From NCBI GenBank assembly GCA_030248215.1, contig JASANG010001014.1, positions 186,001 to 250,000 of the forward strand: a stretch of DNA of 64,000 bases, written 5' to 3'. Every line of letters starts with the position of its first letter. Positions within the stretch are counted from its first letter, which is position 1. The position numbers and the translations under genes are program-made. This stretch comes from Enoplolaimus lenunculus (taxonomy: Eukaryota; Nematoda; Enoplea; Enoplida; Thoracostomopsidae). Below are positions 21,101 through 32,028 of the stretch, in pieces. The notes under the pieces were generated by a model. The model searched no databases, was not told the origin of the DNA, and was given only the letters and a program-made list of their open reading frames with translations.

Positions 21101-24100
21101 AAAAACTCAGCCAAAAATTATTGATCTGTAACTTTTAAACCAAGTAATGACGAGTTTCAAATTAACCAGATGTTTTAATTGACCCGAATAAGAAGAAGGT
21201 AATAAGAGGGGGTCCCCATTTTGAGTTCCAATCAATAGGAGTCCGTATCCCTAATAAGAGTCCGTAAGTGGACAGAGTCCATAAACTCTAATTAGAGTCT
21301 ACAAATGTCAATTATCCCTAACTGTAGCGCATAAATGACTACAGCACCAAATACAGTTGAGTTCGAAACTTTATGGTATACTTAAGTTTTCAAAGTACAT
21401 TCCTAAGTATAACCTTGCATTATCGCTCAAGCTTTTGATGCAAGGCAAAAAACGTTTAATTCAACGGATAGTTGCAATACCGGATATATCAGTAACGAAG
21501 GACGGAGGAGGGCGGGTTGAAAATAAATGACAGTCTGTGACCGAATAACAGGGAAGGGCATCCTCTGCAGAGGCCAAATAAATATCAGTCCATCCTCTTA
21601 TTCGGGACACTACAGTACAACCTGCTAATGTTTATCAAAATTCCTAATCTTTACACCAGTTGCCGTTCGCTTGCTTAAGGGCTTATTAACAGATGCTACA
21701 TAAAAATGGAAATGTAAAAGCATATGGGGCCCCACCTCGCGCCTACCTACAAGCCATATTTTCCGAGCTACCTCATGTTGTCACAATGCACCCCACAAAA
21801 ACTTGGCCCTCTGCAACAGCCGAACCGGCGCTCAAACCACTTCTCCTTATGTTAAATGTATTTATATTCATAGAACTTAACATTCCCCCCTTTCTGATAT
21901 CCTAGCTACGCCCATATATATCAATAAAGCATTTATATTTTAATGGTACTAGTATGTGAGTGTAAGTAAAAAAATTGACGGCTTAAGCGCATGCTTGGCT
22001 AGATTTAGGCAGAGGGAATGTATACCTAAGTGGCAAAATCTGTTCTTTCTGTCCCCGTGGTCAGGCTGTCCTACTGCCCGGCTGTCCTGTTGTCATGGCT
22101 GTACCGCTGTCCTAGCTGTTTCCGCTGTCCCGGCTATACCAACTGTTCTGCTGTCCTGGCGGCACTACTTCACTTATGTTGCCCTTGGGACAGCGGGACA
22201 GCCTTAAGTGTAACAGTGGCCGAAGTTATAACGAAATGTACTTCACAGCATTTGTTAAACAGCTTTCATCTTGAGTGCCAATTTTTAGATGGTACTTTAA
22301 ATTAAATCACCTCCTCGCGACTCATGCGTCAGTAGTTTTCAAGCATGAAATAGCAACTTGACTGGCCATAAAATTGGATGAACGATAAAAAATTCCAATA
22401 TCAGTCGATCCATTGGAAACACTTTCAGATTATTTTTGTGGTAAACAACTTTAAAACCGATAGAAATATATTTCCAGACCTTTGACCCAAATGAGGCTGC
22501 ATGCCTCGTTTGCAGCTGCTCCACCATGGCCGCCCAATGGAACCCTGCACCCAGTGTCCTTGTCTGCAGCTCCTGGTTACCCGGTTATTATAAAACATAT
22601 ATTTATTAATAAAATTAACCTTCAAATACGATACAGAAGGCAATCCGATACGAATCGCTGAAGCCATGCTAACAATAGACAGCAGCGTAGTCACACTAAG
22701 GGTTATTCGCGCTGGTATCGCTGCCGGATCAATCCAAAATGATATCCAACTTCCACAAACAAGAAGTATTGTTGGCATGTACGACTGAACAATATGAAAC
22801 TCGTAGTAACGAACAAGAAATAGTTCCGCTTCAATGCAAGTATATTTTTCTCGTTCTGCAAAATACAATTTTTATGTTAAATTTCAGTGCTATGTAGCGG
22901 GTTGCAGAGTATCCTACAGGAATGATTTATTTATATTTGCAGATTTGAAAGAATGTTTTTGTAAATACTTCACTCCACGCTTCATTGTATTCACCACACA
23001 ACGAAATACTAAACAAGCATCGAACCATTTAGTTCAGATCGTGGCACGGATTCAAAGCTGGCGATTTGAATTGTCATTTTGATTTTATGTTAAACATGTC
23101 GCCTAGAAGTTGAGGGCTGGTTACAATATCTTAAACTAAGCTATAACTAGTGTTTTTTTAAAAAGTAGTTTAATGATATATATAACGAAATATCTATTCT
23201 GAATTTACACTGTGAAAATCCAAAGCTATGTGGACAATACTGATTAAATGCTACATAAAAATTGGTTTTGAATCTCTCACAGCTTTAATAGCAGCAAGAT
23301 GTCAACAGTTTGCAGAATGTTTATCAAGTAAACACTACTAAGTTATGATTGTTTCGACTTGTGGCTACACTTTAATTTTTTTTAAATACCTGAAACTCGC
23401 CTAACATCAGTACAAAAGTCGACAGATTTGATTTCCCTGAGCCGAAATGTTGGCAAAGTGACAATGTCATTGCGTGTTACTGGATTTGGTACGGCAGTCG
23501 ACCATTTAAACATAACATCTCGTTCTGTGTATGCATCTGCAACAAAAAATTCAGCTATGGGTACAACATATTGCAGAAAAACATCAGTCAAAAAATACAA
23601 AATTAAATTTATAAAGTAAGACCGCATTAAAAGTTAAATTGATTTTTTATGTGCCTGGCAATTTTCACAGAAAAACGTGTCAACAATTTATTTTTCGAAT
23701 GAGACTTTACTATTGTTTTCCAACGAAACAGAAAAATGTAGAGAAGAATGTCAAGTTTAAACTTTGAAGAATGAATTTTAAGCGCTTTGCTTTGTTTTTC
23801 GTTTTCTGTCTAGTTGCCACTGTTGACAATTTCAGAATTTCACCGCACAACAGTTAACGCGTTTGTTGGCAACTTTAAAGAAGACCACCAACGAACGTCA
23901 TAACTTAAATATATGGACCACTCCCAGGCTAACAGTTACAGAAAACTTAGCACTTGCGGTACCTAAACATATAGTATCAATAAAAACTTCCTGCGAGTAG
24001 CATAGTACCATGCGTTGCAATTTGCGTTACGACACAAATGTAGAAGTAGAACAGTTCATAAAATTTCGAATATTCTTACAACTTCCAATTTGTATGTAAA

Positions 24101-26216
24101 CCAGTTGGCTGTCAAGTGGATACTTTTCCAAATCCAAGCTGCAGCTTAGAACGAGCACCATGCGACGCGTGTAGACAATTGTTCCGTTTGGAAATATTCG
24201 TTCTTCATCTTGTATTGTTTTTTCTTTGCCTTTTGTGTTTTCAAAATACAGATCTGGCATCCATATTTTCTTAAATACGTAAAAGAAGCAAAGCGGATTT
24301 ATACCGAAATATAGTGTTCGAAAGGGCCATGTAAAAACAGATATATCTTTAGTTTATAATTTAATTGTTGCATGTAAGGTGTGCAAGTAAGCCCGTAGCC
24401 ACTACACCTTAAGGGGCTAAAATATTTTCAGGAGGGTGCATACAAGGGTTTTTGTTGACGTACAAGCAAGTTTAAAATTTTTCTAAGGGTGCAAAAATTT
24501 TGCACGGGGGCTCAACCCCCACTCCCCTTGACCACGGGCCCGTGTGAAACAGGATTTCGGCTCATTTGCGATTTCAAGCCACATTTAAGCTATCAAATTA
24601 CAAATTGAAATATTGCTTTTTAGACAGTATATACTCCATTACAATAGCTCCAGCCCACTTCAAGCCGAATTTCCAACATCCTCTTTTTGATGAAATCGCC
24701 GCAGCAAGGTCGCATGTTAAACATGTCTGTTCGTTCGTTTATTATTTGCAGGCGTACGAACAATATACATTTTATCACCTTTCGAACAAATGGAAAAAGC
24801 TTTAAAATTGTTTCTTCGACACCAGGTCTCGAACTTATGCTCATGCTTAAGAATGGGCACATTTAACGAGAAATTATTTGGAACCCGTATTTAGTAAGGA
24901 AAGTTCGCGAGTGAAAACCTAGACGCATTTTTGTTCAAGTTTCTGAACCAAGTTTGTTTTTGGATTATAAATCAATATCAATTTATGTGAAAATTAAAAG
25001 TCAGACATATACACCCAATTTACCTCAAATGTGTCTGATCGAACCAAAAAATACGAGTTCGGTGTTGTCTCGGCTTTTCCGGCATACGCTAGACGAGGAT
25101 CTTGCCAAGTCAACTGAATGTCGATATCGGCGGTGTACTGCTTAAATTATACCTTTTAATCTATGGAAAAATACAAAGCCAATGTTGGTTTCCCTTGTGA
25201 CATCATCTCAAGCTTTTATTCGCAAGTCAATTATACCTTTTACTACAAATTGTGTCTAACTATCTTATGCACTTATTTTACGAGACACTTGAATGCCTAA
25301 GCAAAAGAATAGTCTAAAGCTTAAACTGACTCTATTATAGCCCCTCCGGAAAACAATCCGGCCCTGTTCTATACATGGGCACAAAGTGTTATAAAACAAC
25401 GATTCTTTACTTGTTAATTTTGAGACATAAGTAGTAGATATATATGCATCATATATATGTATATATAAATAAATATATATGTATATAATCATATGTATAC
25501 ATATATATGTTGAATATGTTTGAATGACTTACAAAACTTTTTTCATCCACGGACGAAATATCACGAATATAGACCACAATAGCAATAACTGTTGGGCCTG
25601 AATATGTAATTTTACAGATGCAAAAACACAAACTGCATGAACAATATTGTAGCTCATGAAGTCAGACAGAAAGATTCAACGACTTCAAGCCTTTATGGCA
25701 TGACATTTGCAATCAAGAACAAGGGAATAAGGTATGGTCAATTTTCTGCGACTGGGAAAAGGTTTGTAGCAAACCAATTTTATTTTGATTAGCAGGGGCA
25801 CCGTTGCTTAATATCCAAAAACAAGGGAGGGCGCACCCGTACATAAGCTGAGGAACATGTATAAAAATAGACGGAACCTCGAGAGCGGATTTAGCTGAAG
25901 CCAAATGCAATTTTATTTAATTTAGGGTACGATCTTCACTCTTCTTCATAAAAAGTTTACTTCTGCGCAAAAATCAGAGGGACCGAATCTCAAACTGCGC
26001 AGCTGCTAAACCACTACAAAAATTACTGTAATATATACCTAACGATATATTTATATGATGTTCTACTTAATGCTCTGACCTCCGCGTGCTACTGGACGTT
26101 CTTTTGGATCATATCTCGGATCGTTTAGCATTTCGGTTAATATTTTGCCCGGTATTTGTTTAAACGCTGGTTTTGCGCCGCCAACCTCTGTCATCTGCTG
26201 AGCGTGAACTTTAAGT
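18170..26216 (-). CDS. Cys-loop ligand-gated chloride channel subunit (GlyR/GluCl-like), 5' end missing
   Basis: Pentameric plasma-membrane receptor subunit. Exons in transcript order: 26080-26216, 25533-25597, 25024-25140, 24080-24269, 23390-23536, 22620-22855, 20889-20991, 19847-19953 (less sure) and 18170-18355, all phase-compatible, about 429 codons. They encode YTADIDIQLTWQDPRL (loop D), WMPDLYFEN (loop A), the signature loop CSLDLEKYPLDSQLV, SYAYTERDVMFKW, a glycine-receptor-type second pair (DFC ... YTC), TM1, TM2 (PARITLSVTTLL), TM3 (AIDIWMFTCIFFIF) and TM4 (DRLSRYLFPLSFALFNVIYW). Pro-Ala-Arg before TM2 predicts anion selectivity. The signature loop has Val where the second Cys is expected. 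The signal-peptide exon was not found. The ligand cannot be told. Confidence 0.85.
18487..18712. repeat. Dispersed repeat, also at 44378-44620
   Basis: It shares GTGCGGTGCACT, CGTTCCACACT/TGTTCCACACT, GCGATGCTCTCGTGCA/GCAATGCTCTCGTGCA and CGTTCGGCTT-like blocks in the same order with the copy at 44378-44620. No terminal repeats are seen. It could be a SINE or DNA element fragment. The overlapping open frames are not genes. It lies in the last intron of the receptor gene. Confidence 0.5.
18942..19120. repeat. Direct tandem pair of about 90 bp
   Basis: GTAAGAGAAGGGTG, ACTTATTTT, CAGAC and GGCGGAGGTACG blocks recur in the same order in 18942-19030 and 19034-19120. Confidence 0.55.
19257..19452. 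mobile_element. Young hAT MITE with GCCTAA motifs
   Basis: The termini are GGCCAATGTAAAGAACAG and CTGATCTTTACATGGGCC. They are flanked by a perfect 8-bp duplication, ACCAGGTT (19249-19256 and 19453-19460). The interior is a string of AAGCCTAAG-like hexamers. Related copies are at 44895-45076, and fragments lie near 16740 and 25270-25385. Confidence 0.8.
20045..20199. repeat. Possible small MITE related to the piggyBac-type family
   Basis: It starts near AGGGTGGAACTATACTTTTT and ends near GTATAACACTATCCT. Between them are the GGCACCGTACGGCGACGG-like blocks also found at 50045-50695. The terminal repeats are degenerate. Confidence 0.35.
20552..20761. mobile_element. Palindromic MITE, CACTGCAAAAA family
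   Basis: Long inverted arms run from CACTGCAAAAAATAGTGAGT to the matching ATTTTTTACAGTG. The arms carry GAGTCAAATTGACTC-like palindromes, and TA lies on both sides. It sits in the receptor intron next to the TM3 exon. Confidence 0.65.
21172..21617. mobile_element. Mariner-type MITE, family A
   Basis: It ends in CGGGACACTACAGTA, the inverse of the TACTGTAGTGACCC start seen intact at 40161. Its own left end is eroded (GACCCGAATAAG). The interior is AT-rich and non-coding. TA at both tips suggests a TA target site as in Tc1/mariner. Relatives are at 15413, 35698, 40161, 43440 and 49095. Confidence 0.65.
22065..22165. repeat. Short CTGTCC-rich minisatellite
   Basis: Irregular repeats of GCTGTCCTG, GCTGTACCG and GCTGTCCCG. 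They produce chance open frames in all forward readings. Confidence 0.5.
25270..25385. repeat. Truncated hAT MITE with CCTAAG motif
   Basis: AATGCCTAAGCAAAAG, then GTCTAAAGCTTAA and an end CTGTTCTATACATGGGCAC, matching the right half of the element at 19257. The left end is missing. Confidence 0.5.
25436..25512. repeat. AT/ATATGT microsatellite
   Basis: Alternating TATA and ATATGT units within an intron of the receptor gene. Confidence 0.75.
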
Positions 26217-28060
26217 CTAAAACATCATGTATCGTGCAACCGAACGTTAAAAAACGGAGCCGAAATGTTGACTCTATTTCCACCAATTGATACTTGCGTG
26301 GTGGATTTTGTCACGGTCCCTTCACTGTGCCGCAAGGAAACGGCGTCAAATATAAATAAAACACGGAAGGGTTGTCCTGGAACCAGCTCTGGGGGAATGG
26401 TTTGGGCTCGGTCAACCTCAAAACTGTCAACTGAAAAATTCTGGATTCGTCGCTATTTAAATGTGTGAATCCGAAGTTTGAGAAATTTAGTAAGCGAAAT
26501 AATATATATTTAACAGTGGCTATAGCTCCAACAGGATACAAACGAAGGCACTTCTTTGGTTTTGACTATAGATGGGCACCGGATATCGAAAAACAGGATA
26601 TGAATGTATCCGGATATGTATCCGAAATGAAATATGTATCCTGAGATCCAGTTATATCCGTATATCCAATATTGCTATTGGGTCATTTTTTTGGAAATTT
26701 GCATTGTTTTATCACTAAAACCTTTCAAAACGAATCAAGAACAAATTCAACTTATTTTTTACATATCTTAGTTTCACCTAAAGCTCTATCTTCGCTAATC
26801 TCAGGTTGCATCTTGAAAGCAAACCGATACCTTTGGTCTGATGGAAACTTCATCAACTGTCGGTAAAACAACGTACCGTTTTAGGCTTATCAACTTCAAA
26901 AATATCACACAACACGGCAATATTGCAGAAAGCAACATGTCGAAAAAAGATTAAAACAGAAGACAACATAAATTGAAAATAAAAGCACTTGAAATTAAAC
27001 TTTTGTTCATCGTAAAAATAAACTAGTTTTAGCGAGGCATCAGCCTTAGTTTATTATTGTATCCAGGATGCAATAGGAGGTGAAAACTACACGAGTCTAT
27101 GCAGGTCGAGAAAATTTGAAAGACCTTGAAATATATCGGTGACAAAAATTTCACAACCGAGACCGTCGTAAAGTTAGGCGAAAGTTCCACGCAACTGAAA
27201 AGGACGCAGCCCATTGGCAGATTATATATATCCATCACCATATAGTCAATAAGACATGGCAGAGTGCCACCAGAGGTGAAAAATTCCGGAGCTAGAGGTG
27301 AGGCGAAGTTAGGTAGTAAAATGATGGTTAATTAGTTAATTTTAGCCAGTATCTGCAATATGCCGTTGTTTGGTTTTGCGCTAATTTTCTGCGAAATTTC
27401 GGAAATTCTTTCTAGAAAATTGAGACAAAAGTAAAACGAAACTCGCGAAACAGATAAATCTGGCAAAATTTTACTACCGAAACAGCCGAAGCCTCCAGCA
27501 AAAATTGTACCGGAGCCGGAGACCAGTTTTCTGCCGAAGCCGCAGGCAGACGTCTGCCTGTATCCTTATACATGGGTTCATCTTGAAATTTGCGTGGATC
27601 GCACCCACCTAAAAGCGCAATTCCAAACAACGCGAATTTTTACAGTTTGTTTTCTCTCATACCAATGAAGTAAGCAAAACTCTTTTTATTATAAAGCAGT
27701 GTTCATACGCTTGCGACAACATACCAGAGATAATAGTTAAGAAGCATAAATATGAACATCGGCACTATAACTCACACACACACATCAAATTTTACTTGTA
27801 AGGTTTGTGTTCTCAGTGGACTGAAAACAGTATAGTTCGGTATCTCTTATGCGAGGTTTGGTTTTCATTATGACTGGGGCAGCCCGAAACATTTTGCCAA
27901 GGTTGATTTGACGCCAACATGAAATGTTATGATCTAATATCGGGCGTGACTACAAAATATGAATGTCACATGACACTGGCTTACAAATCACTGGTCTCAA
28001 TAGTGATCATCGTATACCAGTAGCCATATGACCACAATACCACGGGACATTTATGAATAT
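26217..28060. other. Intergenic repeats, no gene seen
   Basis: It holds a GGGCACCGGATATC-type short repeat near 26570-26670 and GCCGGAG/TACCGGAGC repeat remnants at 27050-27190 and 27240-27560. The missing 5' exon of the Cys-loop receptor may lie here, but I could not place it. Confidence 0.35.
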
Positions 28061-28621
28061 CAGGGCGCAACCGGCAACAAAAATACCGGAGCCGGAACTA
28101 GAGCCGGTGGTGAACGTGACGCGAAATTAGGTTGTTTATACAAAATTGTTACTTTTCTGTAAAGTTTAGGTTTTAGTAGAATGTTCTATAAACAGTGCGA
28201 ATATATGTGCTTTAGCGAGACTTTGAGAAGAACTACAAAGATCAACAGTTACTTTCAGGTTTCAACTTAAATATAATCGTCGTGACCGTTTGCCCTGAGC
28301 GACTACCAAAATTTATTGATGGAGCGAAGATTTCATCCACCATCACCATATCTAAAAGCTAAAGTAAAACACTGTCACAACGTTCTACCGATGGTTTATT
28401 CCAATTAACAATTTGTCGTAGAACCGTCATTGCGTACGAAACAAAGGCAAACCTGCATGCGCTGGCATCTGTAGCTGTACACCAGGGCGTAAAGCAACAA
28501 CTCTCAAAAAATGTTGAATGAATAAATTTGCAATCATTTTTGGTTCTTTAAAGCTAAACTACAATTAATTATTGATAAATTAACTCTTCGAAATCGAACA
28601 CGGAATTCCGGTTGCACCTTG
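28061..28621. repeat. hAT-like MITE, CAGGGYGCAACCGG family
   Basis: It starts CAGGGCGCAACCGG and ends GGAATTCCGGTTGCACCTTG, an inverted terminal pair shared with 31475-31887. The flanking eight bases do not match, so this may be a composite of two copies. Confidence 0.5.
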
Positions 28622-28805
28622 CTGTACACAACGTCTACAAGCACCCGGCATATTTAGACGCATAAATAGCATGACTACGTCCTGTTGCACTGCTATAATT
28701 GAATCATACTCAAATTTAATTAATTTCTAAATCTTTTCTACAATATTTAAACAATCTAAAAATAACTCTGAGCAGAACTTTGTTATTCCAATTGTTACAC
28801 AGTCA

Positions 28806-30506
28806 CTAATCATACAAAATGATTAACCAACCGGCGAAATGTTCTCGAAGTTCAGCTTTTGTCCAATTGCACGAGGTAATGATAAATATAGGATCTGTAA
28901 TATTACATGGTTTGCCGGGTTGCTCGTTGCTGAATGCTCCAGAATAAGACACATTGCCAGTTCGCCGTAGTAAAGATGTAATAAATTGTTTATATTTATC
29001 CGCAGCCGAGTGAGCGTCAAGCATTAGACAAATAGCGTCATACGTGCCTTTGTCAATAACCACATCGGGTTTTATATTTTTAAACTGGTAAATGGTATTA
29101 GAATCAAGCACGTCAGCAACCTAAATCAGATATACAATATATAAATGAAAACTAAAAACAGAACATAATGAACATGTGTAAGATTATAACATGCAGAATA
29201 TCTGAGTGCTTACAACGAAAATTAAAATATATTCAATTAAATTTTTAACAGCATTGCGCTTATGCGCTTGTTCTTTAAGACTACTCAAGCGCATATGAAC
29301 GATTAAAATTTGCCTTCGAAAACTTGATGCTACGTACATTTCATGTTTCAGCTCTCATTAATTTCAAGACGTATAAAATAGCGCACGCGATTTTTTAAAA
29401 CAGGTTTCTATTTCTGCAGTCAATTACACATCGTTAAAAATGAAACAAAACAAACTGATTACAAGCACAAGTCCAACTAAATTAACCTTTACCTCATGCA
29501 GACGTCCTCACCTCAAACCGAACAGCAACATTCTTGTTTTTGGCAATTGTGATAGCTAGCTTACACGCGTCAAACGAATAATCAACTCCGGTGAGCTTCG
29601 AGAATCCTTTGGAATGCTGCAAAGCATATAATAAAAACGGGCATTATAAAACGATAGTTTTATTCACTGGTGTATATCAGAACAAGTAATTATAATAGTA
29701 CAATCGGTGCATGCACGGATTAAAGATATGCAGAACGTTGGCGTAACGAATCGGCGTATAGTATACGTACATAAAACTTTTGGTTTCTGTCAGAATTCTG
29801 GCGCAACAAACAATATGCATCACATACCAAATTAAATAGCAAGGAGCCATTGCCACAACCAACATCTAGCACAAATGCATTTGAACCAATATTATTTGTA
29901 ATCCAATTCACAACACGATTTTCGCATCCTTTTCCAAACCTTAAAAAGAAAATGAAAACCTTATCAACATTGCAAACATACAGGTAAGCCATTGCATTCC
30001 AATCCTTGCACTGGAAAGAATAAAGGGTGCAGCCGAAATTATAAAATACCGGAACCGGAACCAGAAAGGTAAAAAAATACCGGAATGTTATTTGGAATGC
30101 CAAAATCCTGAAACAAATTCAGTAGCTCGAAACGTAAGATAAATTATGGAGTAAGACACAAATTGAAAATTGTGGCAATACATGCTCAGACAGTTTTAGA
30201 AAAATAAGTTAGAATAATATGCCAAATTTTCAATAAAATACAGGTGAAAAAATGCCGGACTTATTGCCGGAACCGAAGAGTAAAACATACCGGATTTCAT
30301 CATCGGAGCATGATTTCCGGCTGCACTATGCATATCATGAGTACGTGCGTATATATGCAATCTATAACGCTACAGAAAACTATAACAGAATTTTTTGCGA
30401 GTTATGCTAAAAACCAATACAAAGTTTAAAACCATACCACACTTCACCTTCGTCTTGTGTATTTTCTTCGTAGTTTTTGAACTCAGACTGATAAAACGTA
30501 TCCCAG
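28806..30506 (-). CDS. EEF1AKMT2: EEF1A lysine methyltransferase 2-like (METTL10 family), partial
   Basis: A cytosolic SAM-dependent methyltransferase. The family methylates a lysine of elongation factor eEF1A. Exons in transcript order are 30438-30506, 29828-29939, 29512-29616 and 28806-29120, all in phase, about 200 codons. They encode WDTFYQSEF and EVWFGKGCENRVVNW (family start), VLDVGCGNGSLLFNL (SAM motif I), FSKLTGVDYSFDA (motif II), DKGTYDAI and IITSCNWTKAELREHF. The 5' exon before WDTFY is not found. The frame stops soon after the SCNWT motif, and the usual C-terminal FxFGG-GNSV segment is not seen, so another exon or a shorter product is possible. About 20 extra residues (around SYSGAFSNEQPGK) precede the SCNWT motif compared with the family. 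Confidence 0.8.
30026..30330. repeat. hAT-like MITE remnant in the methyltransferase intron
   Basis: It starts AGGGTGCAGCCGAAATTATA and ends near ATTTCCGGCTGCACT, with repeated TACCGGAACCGGAA between. It is a degenerate member of the family at 31475. Confidence 0.45.
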
Positions 30507-30934
30507 CTAAAACAAGTTAACTATTAATTTACTGTCAATAAGAATGGTTTACTTAAGATATTCAGCCTGTATATGTGGGTTGCAATGATTTATAAAGAAG
30601 CAGCACTACGCCGCAACTTAGTCTGCATTAGAAGGACAGCAATGAGTCTGTGCTAATTGATTGTTCTTAATGTAAAATACAAAAACAAGCTTACGACCTA
30701 CGTGTTTTCTAAATGGAAATCCAAACCAATATCTCAACAGTTTGCTTTACGGATTAACTAGTATTCGTTTAAAATTTTCGCTCGAAGACTTAGAAAAACA
30801 TTCATTAATCACAAAAAACTGAACTTGTTTCAGTCGAACTTACTAATTTTTCTTACCAAGCTCAGATTCTTGCTGTTCCATTAAATTGGAAGAATCTTTC
30901 AAGATAACTTCAGAAACCACGTTGTCGGAGCTTT

Positions 30935-31012
30935 AAGGACTACGCCGGAGATCGAACCTCAGCCCTCGTACACTCAAGTAAAGTCGATTTTGCTACCGCT
31001 GTAATATAGGGA
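30935..31012 (-). repeat. tRNA-like segment, possible SINE fragment
   Basis: The minus strand has an A-box-like GCGGTAGCAAAATCG and, about 45 bases on, a good B box GGTTCGATCTCC followed by GGCG. The stems do not form a full cloverleaf, so it is called as tRNA-derived and not as a tRNA gene. Confidence 0.3.
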
Positions 31013-31474
31013 AGAGATATTACCAGCTAGTTGTGTTAGGTAAAACCAGTCAACAGGAAGGCAATAACCTTGTGCGGTGGCGTGAAGACAAAAGGAAAGA
31101 AACTGAAATTTATGCAAGGCAGTTAAAAAAGCGCTATTATCAGCTAAACTTTGTTGTTAATGAGTCTGAAGTTGTAATCGGTATAAAATAGTAGTGTTAG
31201 ATGTTTAAAACGGTTTACTTGAATACTGTTAGAGTTTCTTATTTATTCCGATTTTATCAAGGTTTTCGCAACGAACCTAAGAATCAGTCAGTGGTTCTCC
31301 GTTGTATATGAAATATAGTTACGTATTAATACGTGGGTGACCTTTTCATGTTGTTTCGGACGCGGTGCGTTGGGAACCAGTGTTCGCATATCTAACAGTA
31401 TGTCCAGCCGGTGCGCTGGTGTACGGAACCGCTATCGCTCCTAAAGCACACGCAACATTTTATTCCGAAGTCAT

Positions 31475-31887
31475 CAGGGTGCAACCGGAATAACAAATTA
31501 CCGGAATTTGAAAAAATTACCGGAAACGAAACCGGAAAAAAGCACGTGATACCGAAAAATTCATTTTAAATTTCTTTTTTGCAATATTATTGGTGAAATA
31601 ACTCTCGTTGGAGATAGGCAATTAATTTCTCTGCTGTATTTTAGATTTTGAAAATCCACGGAAGCGATATCTACCTTCGATGGTTTATTTTCGGCGATTG
31701 TGAAGGTTTGCATACTATATTAATGAAATCTATTTAATTTTTATCGTCATTTTTCAGTAAAAGATCTTAATTTTCAGCGACAAAATTTTAATACCGAAAA
31801 TGTTAATTCCGGTAAAAAATTTAGCAGTACCGGAACTGGACACGGAATTAGAAAAAATGTCGGAACCGGAATTCCGGTTGCACCCTG
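31475..31887. mobile_element. hAT MITE, CAGGGTGCAACCGGAA family
   Basis: The inverted ends CAGGGTGCAACCGGAAT and ATTCCGGTTGCACCCTG are nearly perfect. The flanks GAAGTCAT and AAAGTCAT form an 8-bp target duplication with one difference. The interior is non-coding. Confidence 0.75.
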
Positions 31888-32028
31888 AAAGTCATTGTTA
31901 CAAAGTCTTACAGAAATCACCTAGGCTTAGATACAAAGTAGCCACAGGCGCATAGTCTTAATATTTGAGTAAAACATATCGGTGCGTTCTATTTTGCTGT
32001 AAAAACGTTCTTTAGTAAACTTTTATAA

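Noticed and set aside
21956-22305. Cys/Trp-rich open frames
   Set aside because: Caused by a CTGTCC-rich minisatellite, with no splice or family support.
24565-24862. Additional Cys-loop receptor exon (frames on both strands)
   Set aside because: No family motif, and the flanking exons 25024-25140 and 24080-24269 already join in phase without it.
30935-31012. Functional tRNA gene on the minus strand
   Set aside because: A and B boxes are present, but the acceptor and anticodon stems do not pair into a cloverleaf. Kept only as a tRNA-like repeat.
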